The notes under the pieces were generated by a model. The model was not told the origin of the DNA and ran no database searches. It saw nothing but the letters and a program-made list of their open reading frames with translations. This document shows, piece by piece, positions 17,120 to 24,386 of a stretch of 64,000 nucleotides of DNA (position 1 is the first letter of the stretch; every line of letters starts with the position of its first letter). Source of the stretch: an uncultured Prevotellaceae bacterium (GTDB taxonomy: Bacteria > Bacteroidota > Bacteroidia > Bacteroidales > Bacteroidaceae). Made by a program: the position numbers and the translations under genes. The stretch lies in contig CACYKA010000015.1 of NCBI GenBank assembly GCA_902774795.1, forward strand, positions 16,949-80,948, given 5' to 3'.

Positions 17120-17608
17120 TTATTTTTCTTTGAACATTGCTATTTCCGCATCGAAACGGCTGATAATGTCTTCAAGATATGGATGACTCTTTGGTACAAT
17201 GATTGCAATAAAATTCTCCACCTTTTCATCCAAGACATTTGCAGTCTTAATGAAAAAATGTTTACTCTGCTCTGTTCCTGTAAACCATTTCAAGAAAAGT
17301 CGGTTGCGCATTGCCTGCTGGTCATTAGCATTATCACACATATAAAGCATAATATCAGGGTTTGCCCGAAAGAACTCCACAATAATGCGAATCACAGTCT
17401 CGCGTACTTTGGGGTCATTGGGCGACGGCCTGTGGCTGCGGTTCATCAAATCGAACCAATATGCAGGTATAGGGTCGAAGAAAGTCTCTTCCTTAAAACT
17501 TACAGCATATACGATGTCGTGGTCAGTCTTAAAGGTATATTGTTCCTCATCCGACTTCACAGGGTAAGGACAAGAATAGAAGAGATGTTGCGAGTCGAGA
17601 GCATTCAT
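17120..17608 (-). CDS. DUF6169-like protein, second gene of a two-gene module
   Basis: 162 residues, no signal peptide or membrane segment. YTFKTDHDIVYAVSFKEE near the start, then VIRIIVEFFRANPDIMLYMCDN and MRNRLFLKWFTG, match what is remembered of the Bacteroidetes family DUF6169; the family has no established function. Its ATG overlaps the stop of the 56-residue gene upstream by 4 bp, so the two are translated as a pair. The module has its own promoter and terminator and stands next to a MntA/HepT pair with a similar upstream region. This arrangement is compatible with a toxin-antitoxin-like unit, which is inference only. Confidence 0.7.
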   Translation of the reverse strand: MNALDSQHLFYSCPYPVKSDEEQYTFKTDHDIVYAVSFKEETFFDPIPAYWFDLMNRSHRPSPNDPKVRETVIRIIVEFFRANPDIMLYMCDNANDQQAMRNRLFLKWFTGTEQSKHFFIKTANVLDEKVENFIAIIVPKSHPYLEDIISRFDAEIAMFKEK

Positions 17609-17775
17609 ACCATTTCAAAATATGAATTATTCTTGGCCTGCTGGATTTCCTCCTCTATTTTCGCCAATTTTACTTCCATTCTAGCATGCCAATCCTTCTT
17701 ATACTTACGATAGGCTCTGATGGAATCCCTGAAACCGCCGGGGCTTGACGTGAATTGTAATTTCTTGCTTTCCAT
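17605..17775 (-). CDS. Small protein (56 aa) paired with the DUF6169-like gene
   Basis: Sequence begins MESKKLQFTSSPGGF and is rich in Lys, Arg and Glu, with a predicted helix (MEVKLAKIEEEIQQAK). The ATG at 17775 is chosen because the promoter -7 box is at 17797-17804; a longer reading to 17838 would start upstream of the transcript. It overlaps the following gene by ATGA. No family recognised. Size, charge and position before a larger soluble protein are like many antitoxins or immunity peptides, without proof. Confidence 0.7.
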   Translation of the reverse strand: MESKKLQFTSSPGGFRDSIRAYRKYKKDWHARMEVKLAKIEEEIQQAKNNSYFEMV

Positions 17776-17796
17776 AACTATTTTCCTTTTCGGGTG

Positions 17797-17828
17797 CAAA
17801 ATTAAGGAATTTCTCACAAACTTCCAAA
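17797..17828 (-). promoter_or_regulatory. Consensus promoter of the DUF6169-like module
   Basis: Minus strand TTTG (17825-17828), exactly 20 bases, TAATTTTG (17797-17804). The -33 box lies in the 89-bp block shared with the MntA/HepT promoter. Confidence 0.75.
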
Positions 17829-17909
17829 TAAATAGCAAGAAAAATAAGAATTATCTCACACGGATAGCACAGATGGCACGGATTATTTTATTTTAACAAA
17901 AACCAAAAA
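17821..17909. repeat. 89-bp duplicated upstream block, copy A
   Basis: 82 of 89 positions identical to 18632-18720, with no gaps. Contains the -33 box of its promoter at one end and cacacggatagcacagatggcac in the middle. Confidence 0.9.
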
Positions 17910-17935
17910 GCCCCCACGAGGGACCTCGCAGGGGC
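17905..17935 (-). terminator. Terminator of the MntA/HepT operon
   Basis: gcccc/ggggc outer stem with inner cgag/ctcg; the minus strand continues tttttggtttttg. Sits 9 bp after the hepT stop. Confidence 0.85.
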
Positions 17936-17944
17936 AGTTTATTG

Positions 17945-18304
17945 TTATTTTTCACTCGCCTCTTCACTCGAAACGATTACCTGTTGTATCTGTTCTATGA
18001 GAACTGGTATAATATTCTTCGCCACATCCCACACAATATAATAGTTCACTCCCATATAATCGTGAACCAAACGGTCTCGCATGCCAGCCATCTGCCTCCA
18101 GGAAATGCCTTGCCACGCATACTTCACATCTGCAGGAATTTTCTTGGTAGCCTCTCCTATGATGGATAGGCTTCGTGTAACAGCTCTCTTCAACGTCTCA
18201 TCGCTCAAGAAATCTGCGAGTTCCATTTCCTCCGTAATAACAGAATTCACATAATTGCACTCATCAAGAATGTGGTGCAGGTATGGCAAGTAAGACTTAT
18301 ACAT
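17945..18304 (-). CDS. hepT: HepT-like HEPN ribonuclease toxin
   Basis: 119 residues from the ATG at 18304 (MYKSYLPYLHHIL); a GTG at 18316 is an alternative. Helical HEPN (DUF86) protein with the R-x4-H signature RDRLVHDY and MAG just before it. In studied pairs HepT is an RNase toxin that the MntA partner silences, in some cases by adding AMP to a tyrosine next to the HEPN motif; DY-M in this protein supplies such a residue. Start overlaps the mntA stop. Confidence 0.9.
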   Translation of the reverse strand: MYKSYLPYLHHILDECNYVNSVITEEMELADFLSDETLKRAVTRSLSIIGEATKKIPADVKYAWQGISWRQMAGMRDRLVHDYMGVNYYIVWDVAKNIIPVLIEQIQQVIVSSEEASEK

Positions 18305-18590
18305 ATTCCACTTCACTTAGTATCGCCTGCCCTATATACGGACTCAGTCCCTTACGTGTTACGACATCAAGTTTATTCCGTTTGAAGTTCTCCTCCAATA
18401 TTTGGCATGCAATCAGAAAATTCGGATACGTTTCCTGACCAGTTTTGAAATCAAGCAGAATGTCAATATCACTTTTAGCAGTATTCTCTCCTCGAACAGT
18501 AGAGCCAAAAAGTCCTAACTGACAAACTCCGACATTGCCGAGTTGGTCTTTAAGGGAGTGTAAGCGTTTTATAACGGAACTTTTTTTCAT
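18297..18590 (-). CDS. mntA: MntA-like minimal nucleotidyltransferase antitoxin
   Basis: 97 residues. The pol-beta-type motif GSTVRGENTAKSDIDIL carries the GS and the two catalytic Asp (DID), and a third acid lies in KLDVVT. First gene of the pair, followed by hepT with overlapping ends. Expected to neutralise HepT by AMPylation or complex formation. The purine-rich ggag lies 6 bases before the start. Confidence 0.9.
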   Translation of the reverse strand: MKKSSVIKRLHSLKDQLGNVGVCQLGLFGSTVRGENTAKSDIDILLDFKTGQETYPNFLIACQILEENFKRNKLDVVTRKGLSPYIGQAILSEVEYV

Positions 18591-18607
18591 AATCTCCTTT
18601 CTGGGTG

Positions 18608-18639
18608 CAAAACTACTAAATATTTTCTACTCTTCCAAA
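18608..18639 (-). promoter_or_regulatory. Consensus promoter of mntA-hepT
   Basis: Minus strand TTTG (18636-18639), 20 bases, TAGTTTTG (18608-18615). The flanking sequence (GGGTGCAAAA on the plus strand) also resembles the DUF6169 promoter. Confidence 0.75.
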
Positions 18640-18720
18640 TTTTTGGCAAGAAAAATAAGAATTGACTCACACGGATGGCACAGATGGCACGGATTATTTT
18701 ATTTTAACAAAAACCAAAAA
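18632..18720. repeat. 89-bp duplicated upstream block, copy B
   Basis: Same length and orientation as 17821-17909, 7 differences. Lies upstream of mntA and includes its -33 box. Confidence 0.9.
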
Positions 18721-18794
18721 CCGCTCGGCTTTTCAAGCCTAAAAACAATATTTACTATTAGACACTCTGAAACTTGAATCCTGAAAACATGCCT

Positions 18795-18871
18795 TTCGCA
18801 TACCCTAGGCATACCCTTCGCATACCCTTCGCATACCCTTCGCATACTCAAACCATACCCAAACCATACCC
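18795..18871. repeat. 11-bp tandem repeat, 7 units
   Basis: Units ttcgcataccc (x3), taggcataccc, ttcgcatactc, aaaccataccc (x2). The downstream cagtatgcctaaggtatgcc carries the inverted word. An open frame across it is only a by-product of the repeat. Confidence 0.9.
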
Positions 18872-19022
18872 AAACAGTATGCCTAAGGTATGCCAACAGC
18901 CTTGCTACTACCTACGAACGACCTTCCAACGACCTTGTTTGGACTTATAAAAATCACCCCCACGAAGAGCAAAAGACATTTCCCCTAAAGGTATTTTTCC
19001 TTACCTCTCGATAGATTTTATA

Positions 19023-19103
19023 TTTCCGCACCGCGTACAGATGTTTCCGCTGCGCGCACAGTAGTTTCTGCACCGCGTACAGTAGTTTCCGCACCGGAAA
19101 CAT
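19023..19103. repeat. 21-bp tandem repeat, 3.8 units
   Basis: tttccgcaccgcgtacagatg and two variants of exactly 21 bp, then a partial unit ending tttccgcaccggaaacat. The words are GC-rich and self-complementary (tttccg/cggaaa) in an AT-rich background. Confidence 0.9.
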
Positions 19104-19296
19104 AAAATCCCCTTAGAAGAAAAAACAAATAATACTCGCTAAATTCTGCTTGCGCGCTGTGGTTTTAGACAAAAACCGAGAAACCAACTTTTGTATTTGA
19201 CCCCCTAATGCTGACATACTTTAATTATTTTGAAAATCTAATAGTATAAATTTAGTATAAATTGTTTTTTAGGCTTTGTCAAAAGCCGGGGTTTTT

Positions 19297-19426
19297 CCTG
19301 GCAAGGGCATAAACCTGACGAAGGAAGGTGTAGGAATTTAAGGTAAAGAGACATAGAAGTTTACTTATAATGGCACTTTCCCTTAAAATACTACAACAGT
19401 CTGATAAGACTTATGCCATTGACAGG
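19297..19426 (+). other. Cloverleaf-like folded element 2 (130 bp)
   Basis: Outer stem 19297-19312 / 19411-19426 (14 of 16). Inside are a 5' hairpin acct...aggt (19313-19329), a central stem (19330-19348 / 19376-19394, 16 of 19) and a 3' hairpin gtct-gata-agac (19399-19410). Followed by ggttctttt. Preceded by ggctttgtcaaaagcc, which matches the hairpin before element 1 with compensating base changes at both ends. Confidence 0.5.
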
Positions 19427-19584
19427 GGTTCTTTTAGTCGGCTGAAGCCTTTGTAAAAGCGGCAAAGCCGAGCGTTCTGGGTTTTTGTTTAAATAAGTAC
19501 AACCAAAACAAATAGGAAGAAAAACTTGTTAAATAATAGCAATAATCATAAAATTTATAATAGAATGCGTTATTTTTTATAGGA

Positions 19585-19619
19585 TTTGACGTTATTTCAA
19601 AAAAAAAATTATATCTTTG
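19585..19619 (+). promoter_or_regulatory. Candidate promoter for the 19638 glycosyltransferase
   Basis: TTTG (19585-19588), 23 bases, TATCTTTG (19612-19619). Spacing is 3 longer than in the best examples of this window. Confidence 0.5.
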
Positions 19620-19637
19620 CACGCGAAATTCTACAAT

Positions 19638-20384
19638 ATGATAAAGTTTACCATCATAACATGTACATACAATGCTGCCAAGGTGCTGAAACGCACTATG
19701 GAGAGCGTGCACGAACAGGTATATCCCTACTATGAGCACATCATCATGGACGGGAGGTCCAGCGACGGCACGTTGTTAGTGGCAAGAAAGTATTCCAGCC
19801 AGGACCTTCGCGTCATCGTAAAGAGCGAGAAAGACAACGGACTTTACGATGCCATGAACAAGGCTATGCAGCTCGCTAACGGCGACTATGTGCTGTTCCT
19901 TAATGCAGGAGACACACTATTCAGCGAGACAACGCTGGAAGATATAGCAGGGAAGCTTAAATATGGCAACAAGCCTGCCGTACTTTATGGAGATACTGAC
20001 ATCGTGGACAACTGGGGCATCTTCAAGCGTCCACGCCACCTGCGCCCGCCGAAGAATCTGACCTGGAAGAGCTTCAGGTTCGGAATGCTCGTATGCCATC
20101 AGGCTTTCTATGCCCGCACAGACCTGGCAAAGAATATTCCGTATGACACGAAATACAAGTATTCTGCCGACGTGGATTGGTGCATCCGCATCCTGAAGGC
20201 TGCAGAGGCAGAAAAGGCCACCATCCTCAACACGAGGCTGACAGTATGCAGCTACCTTGATGGCGGAATGACGACACAGCACCACAGGGAGTCGCTGATA
20301 GAGCGCTTCTGGATTATGGTGAAACATTACGGCCTCATCACAACGCTGCTGATGCATCTGTGGTTCTTAGTGAGGAGGAAGTGA
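19638..20384 (+). CDS. Glycosyltransferase family 2 (WcaA-like)
   Basis: 248 residues. GT-A fold opening MIKFTIITCTYNAAKVL, DGRSSDGT, nucleotide-sugar region ANGDYVLFLNAGDTLF (DxD-equivalent NAGD) and acceptor-side HQAFYAR and ADVDWCIR. The ATG at 19638 follows a promoter; an upstream TTG in frame is rejected. Likely adds a sugar in surface-glycan synthesis. Separated from the main exopolysaccharide locus by the exporter genes at 20497-25490. Confidence 0.9.
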   Translation: MIKFTIITCTYNAAKVLKRTMESVHEQVYPYYEHIIMDGRSSDGTLLVARKYSSQDLRVIVKSEKDNGLYDAMNKAMQLANGDYVLFLNAGDTLFSETTLEDIAGKLKYGNKPAVLYGDTDIVDNWGIFKRPRHLRPPKNLTWKSFRFGMLVCHQAFYARTDLAKNIPYDTKYKYSADVDWCIRILKAAEAEKATILNTRLTVCSYLDGGMTTQHHRESLIERFWIMVKHYGLITTLLMHLWFLVRRK

Positions 20385-20385
20385 A

Positions 20386-20464
20386 GGTTAGCGGTTAGCG
20401 GTTAGAGGTTAGCGGTTATAGACCTTAACGATAACGATAACGATAACGAAAACGAAAACGAAAA
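20386..20464. repeat. Heptamer array followed by hexamer array
   Basis: Five ggttagc-like units (20386-20420) then six aacgat/aacgaa units (about 20427-20464), filling the gap between the glycosyltransferase and the TolC gene. Confidence 0.9.
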
Positions 20465-20496
20465 GAGTTTAAATTTTAAGATAAAACTATAAGAAG

Positions 20497-22047
20497 GTGA
20501 TACGTCTATTGTTACTGATTTTTCTCACAGTCTTGCCTGGAGTGATGATGCAGGCAGAGACCCTTTCCCTTGACTCTTGCAGAGCAAGGGCGCTCAGGAA
20601 CAACAAGCAACTGAGTATGGCGAAGGTGAGGAAGGACATCGCAATTAACACGCGGAAGAGCGTAAGGACAAAGTATCTTCCGCACGTAGATCTGGCAGGA
20701 GGATACACATATTCCTCACGCTCGATATCTCTGCTGAACGATGAGCAGCAGGCCATGCTGTCGAATATGGGTACTGCCGGCATGCAGGGTCTGAAAAGCC
20801 TCATCGGCTCACAGTTCAGCCCGTCGGACATTGCCACAGGCAGCCAGATAGTGACCAACATCCTCACGAGAATGACGATGAACGGACTCATCACGCCCGC
20901 TGAGGCATCAGCATTGCAGCAAATGGGAGCAAAGCTTGGAGGTCTGTCAGGCGTTGGCGACATTCTGGCCAGCAAGATAGATGCGGCAGGACAGTCCCTC
21001 GTGGATGCTTTCAACACCAATACCCACCACATCTTCATGGCATCAGCAATGCTGACACAGCCCATCTACATGGGAGGTGCGATAACTGCTGCCAACAATA
21101 TGGCCGACATAGGCGAGAAGATGTCGGAGACAAACATCGAGAAGACAGAACAGGAGGTAATCTACAATACAGACAATGCTTACTGGCTGGTAGTATCGCT
21201 GAGGCAGAAGCAGAAGCTGGCAGTAAGCTATCTCGACTTGGTAAGGAAGTTGAACGCTGATGTCCACAAGATGATTGACGAGGGTGTTGCCACAAAGGCT
21301 GACGGTCTGAAGGTAGATGTAGCAGTAAACGAGGCTGAGATGACCCTTACGAAGGTTGACAATGGTCTGTCGCTTGCAAAGATGTACCTGTGCCAGCTGT
21401 GCGGCATGGACCTCGAAAGCGACATAGCACTTACTGACGAAAACGATATGCCAACCACCACATACAATGCAGAATGGTATGAGGAAAGCAAGGACTTCTC
21501 TGCACGTCCGGAGTTGGCCCTGCTGTCGAACAGCATTGACCTCACAAAAGAGAAGACAAAGCTTGCGAGAGCAGGCTATCTGCCCCAGGTTGCACTTACG
21601 GGTGGGGCAATATTCACCAATCCAAGCGTATATAACGGCTTCGAAAGGAAATTCAAGGGCGCCTTCACAGCAGGAGTTCTGGTAAGAATGCCAGTACTCG
21701 ACTGGGGAGAGACGGCTTACAAGATACGTGCCTCAAAGAACAGCACCAGACTTGCTGAACTGACCTACGACGAAGCAGAAGAGATGATAAGTCTGCAGGT
21801 CAGCCAATGTTCCTTCAAACTGAAGGAGGCCCACAAGCACCTCGCCACAGCTACTGGCGACATTAAGAGTGCTGAAGAGAATCTGCGCTGTGCCGACCTC
21901 GGATTCAAAGAGGGAGTAATGAGCACCACTGACGTGATGGCGGCACAGACAGCATGGATGAAGGCACAGGCAGAGAAGATTGATGCCGAGATTGACGTCA
22001 AGACCGCTGAAGTGGCAATGAAGAAAGCAACAGGAAGACTGAGGTAA
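20497..22047 (+). CDS. TolC-family outer-membrane efflux protein
   Basis: 516 residues with a signal peptide (MIRLLLLIFLTVLPGVMMQA). The long helical hairpins typical of TolC are visible in the two repeats (for example RARALRNNKQLSMAKVRKDI and RPELALLSNSIDLTKEKTK). The start is GTG; no ATG lies upstream in frame and the first internal ATGs would remove the signal peptide. First gene of a tripartite exporter followed by HlyD and two permeases. Forms the outer-membrane channel. Substrate unknown. Confidence 0.9.
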   Translation: MIRLLLLIFLTVLPGVMMQAETLSLDSCRARALRNNKQLSMAKVRKDIAINTRKSVRTKYLPHVDLAGGYTYSSRSISLLNDEQQAMLSNMGTAGMQGLKSLIGSQFSPSDIATGSQIVTNILTRMTMNGLITPAEASALQQMGAKLGGLSGVGDILASKIDAAGQSLVDAFNTNTHHIFMASAMLTQPIYMGGAITAANNMADIGEKMSETNIEKTEQEVIYNTDNAYWLVVSLRQKQKLAVSYLDLVRKLNADVHKMIDEGVATKADGLKVDVAVNEAEMTLTKVDNGLSLAKMYLCQLCGMDLESDIALTDENDMPTTTYNAEWYEESKDFSARPELALLSNSIDLTKEKTKLARAGYLPQVALTGGAIFTNPSVYNGFERKFKGAFTAGVLVRMPVLDWGETAYKIRASKNSTRLAELTYDEAEEMISLQVSQCSFKLKEAHKHLATATGDIKSAEENLRCADLGFKEGVMSTTDVMAAQTAWMKAQAEKIDAEIDVKTAEVAMKKATGRLR

Positions 22048-22048
22048 G

Positions 22049-22116
22049 GTTTACAGTTTACGGTTTACGGTTTACAGTTTAAGAGTTTAAGAGTTTAAGA
22101 GGTTTAAGAGTTTAAG
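22049..22116. repeat. Heptamer/octamer array between tolC-like and hlyD-like genes
   Basis: gtttaca/gtttacg units (22049-22083) turning into agtttaag octamers, directly after the TolC stop codon. Confidence 0.85.
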
Positions 22117-22148
22117 GCTGAGGGCCAAAACTGACAACAGAAACGACT

Positions 22149-23129
22149 ATGAGTAAAGCAAAAAATAATAGTGTATTAATAGCACTGGCAGCATTTGTTG
22201 CTGTAGTTTTGATTGTGGGTGCGATAGGTTTCTTCGCAATCGGAAAAGACGACGAGATAATTCAGGGTCAGATTGACGTTGAGGAATACCGCGTGTCGAG
22301 CAAGGTTCCGTCAAGAGTACTGCATATCTTTGTCAAGGAGGGTGACTATGTCAATGTCGGCGATACCCTTGCCATACTTGAAGCTCCAGAGCTTTCAGCA
22401 AAGGAGATGCAGGCACAGGGTGCCATAGACGCAGCATCAGCACTTAGCGATATGGCTCAGAACGGAGCCCGCAAGGAGCAGATACAGGGTGCTTACGAGC
22501 TGTGGCAGCAGGCAAAGGCGGCAAAGGAGATAGCCGAGAAGTCATACAACCGCGTACAGCGACTCTACAGCGAGGGCGTTATGACAGCACAGAAGCGTGA
22601 TGAGGCTTTGGCAATGTTCAAGGCATCCGAGGCTCAGGAGAAAGCCGCGAAGAGTCAGTATGACATGGCCCAGAACGGAGCACGTGCAGAAGAGAAGGCA
22701 GCCGCAAAGGCACAGGTGAAGGCTTTCTCAGGCCAGATGGCAGAAGTAAAGGCCTTCGAGAAGGAGACAGTACAGATTGCCCAGATTGCAGGAGAAGTCG
22801 CAACGATTTATCCCAAGGTGGGAGAGCTCATCGGAAGCGGCTCACCGATAATGACTATATCCATCATGGATGATATCTGGGGAGTGTTCAACATGCGCGA
22901 AGACCAGCTGAAGGGCATCAAGAAAGGTGATACCTTCATGGCTTATGTCCCTGCCTTCGACAAGGAGATAGAGATGAAAGTGTCGAACATAAAAGACCAG
23001 GGAAGCTACGCCACTTGGAAAGCCACCAAGAGCAACGGTCAGTATGACATGAAGACATTTGAGGTCAAGGCACGCCCAACAAAGAAGTTTGACGGACTGA
23101 GACCAGGAATGAGTATCATTGTAAGATAA
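22149..23129 (+). CDS. HlyD-family membrane-fusion protein
   Basis: 326 residues. One N-terminal membrane helix (VLIALAAFVAVVLIVGAIGF), split biotinyl-lipoyl domain (SKVPSRVLHIFVKEGDYV and GEVATIYPKVGELI), and an Ala/Lys-rich alpha hairpin in which the word MAQNGAR occurs twice (about residues 98 and 175). Links inner-membrane permeases to the TolC channel. Its stop overlaps the start of the first permease by one base. Confidence 0.92.
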   Translation: MSKAKNNSVLIALAAFVAVVLIVGAIGFFAIGKDDEIIQGQIDVEEYRVSSKVPSRVLHIFVKEGDYVNVGDTLAILEAPELSAKEMQAQGAIDAASALSDMAQNGARKEQIQGAYELWQQAKAAKEIAEKSYNRVQRLYSEGVMTAQKRDEALAMFKASEAQEKAAKSQYDMAQNGARAEEKAAAKAQVKAFSGQMAEVKAFEKETVQIAQIAGEVATIYPKVGELIGSGSPIMTISIMDDIWGVFNMREDQLKGIKKGDTFMAYVPAFDKEIEMKVSNIKDQGSYATWKATKSNGQYDMKTFEVKARPTKKFDGLRPGMSIIVR

Positions 23130-24301
23130 TGCGCGAACTCTTCGTCCGAGAGATACACATGCTTCTGATACACCCCATATACTTTATGTGTATGGTGGTG
23201 GCACCACTGCTGATAACCTTCTTCTTCACTTCGTTGATGGATGAAGGGGTACCAGAGGATATTCCTATCGGCATAGTGGATCTCGACAATACGACGACTA
23301 CGCGAAAGCTGACCCGCATGGTCGATGCCTTCCAGAATACGAAGGTGGTGGCCCACTACCCTACTGTTGACGAAGCCCGTCATGCGATACAGAGGAATGA
23401 GATTTACGGCTTCATGCTTTTCCCAAAGCACATGACAAGCGACATGCTTGCTCTCCGTCAGCCTACAATGTCATTCTACTACAGTAATACCTCTCTTACG
23501 GCCGGCTCACTGATTTACAAGGACATGAAGACCGTCAGCACGCTCGCCTCAGCAGGCGTGGGACAAGCCGTCTTGCAGGCAAAGGGTCTGACGCCTGAAC
23601 AGATAAAGGCGACGCTGCAGCCAATAGCTCTGGACACACACCTGGTGGGCAATCCGTGGGTAAACTACGACTTCTTCCTCTGCGCAATGCTGATACCGAA
23701 TACCATCATACTGCTTATCTTCCTTGTGACGGTATATTCACTTGGTGCGGAGATTAAGTTCCGCATGCGCCGTGAGAACCAGAAGGACAACAAAGGATGG
23801 CTCGAAATGGCACATGGAGACTTCGGAATGGCGATATTCTCGAAGGTTATGCCCCAAACGCTGGTATTCATCTGCGTATTCATACTGGTATATTCATACC
23901 TGTTCGGATATCTGCATTTCCCACACCCGGGAGGATTCTGGAGAATACTGCTGCTGGCTTTCCTGACTGTAGTTTCTGCACAGGGGTTCGGAGTCTTTAT
24001 GTTTGGTCTGATTCCATCGATGCGAATGGCGATGTCAGTATGTTCGCTGTGGGGCGTATTAAGTTTCTCAATGGCAGGAACTGCCTTCCCTATCTTCGCG
24101 ATGGATGCTCCATTGCAGAGTATTTCATGGATGTTCCCAATGAGGCATTACTACCTCATCTACCAGCTATGCATCTTTAACAACTATCCATTGTCAGATG
24201 TGGCAATAGACATCTTTGCGATGCTCTCCCTTGCCTTCCTGCCGCTATTTGTAATTAAACGTATAGAACGTGCATTCATAAATAATGCATATCAGCCTTA
24301 G
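23129..24301 (+). CDS. ABC-2 type transporter permease (YhhJ-like), first copy
   Basis: 390 residues. N-terminal helix, then a large extracytoplasmic domain (about residues 40-185, VDLDNTTTTRKLTRMVDAFQ), then about five membrane helices at the C-terminus, the ABC-2 membrane-protein plan. Starts with ATG overlapping the hlyD stop. No ATP-binding gene lies in this operon. Expected to move small hydrophobic compounds or glycan or lipid material. Confidence 0.88.
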   Translation: MRELFVREIHMLLIHPIYFMCMVVAPLLITFFFTSLMDEGVPEDIPIGIVDLDNTTTTRKLTRMVDAFQNTKVVAHYPTVDEARHAIQRNEIYGFMLFPKHMTSDMLALRQPTMSFYYSNTSLTAGSLIYKDMKTVSTLASAGVGQAVLQAKGLTPEQIKATLQPIALDTHLVGNPWVNYDFFLCAMLIPNTIILLIFLVTVYSLGAEIKFRMRRENQKDNKGWLEMAHGDFGMAIFSKVMPQTLVFICVFILVYSYLFGYLHFPHPGGFWRILLLAFLTVVSAQGFGVFMFGLIPSMRMAMSVCSLWGVLSFSMAGTAFPIFAMDAPLQSISWMFPMRHYYLIYQLCIFNNYPLSDVAIDIFAMLSLAFLPLFVIKRIERAFINNAYQP

Positions 24302-24305
24302 TAAA

Positions 24306-24381
24306 GTTTAAAGTTGAAAGTTGAAAGTTGAAAGTTGAAAGACAGTTTAAAAAGTTTACCGTTTACAGTTTACAGTTTAGA
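24306..24381. repeat. Two heptamer arrays between the permease genes
   Basis: gtttaaa plus four gttgaaa units (24306-24340), then gtttacc, gtttaca x2, gtttaga (24354-24381). Confidence 0.85.
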
Positions 24382-24386
24382 GAATA

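Larger units (their letters stand above)
18721..19584. other. Gene-free region rich in tandem repeats and hairpins
   Basis: No convincing ORF. It contains the 11-bp array, the 21-bp array and folded element 2 (separate entries), plus another aagcctttgtaaaagc / ggcaaagcc hairpin with a T-run (about 19441-19490). AT content rises sharply after 19190. Confidence 0.65.

Noticed and set aside
17003-17713. 236-codon plus-strand ORF
   Set aside because: Runs antisense through the DUF6169-like gene and across its terminator; composition does not look coding.
18699-18896. 65-codon minus-strand ORF over the 11-bp repeats
   Set aside because: Protein is only the translation of the tandem repeat.
18795-19103. 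Possible CRISPR array
   Set aside because: Units are contiguous with no spacers, and no cas genes are present.
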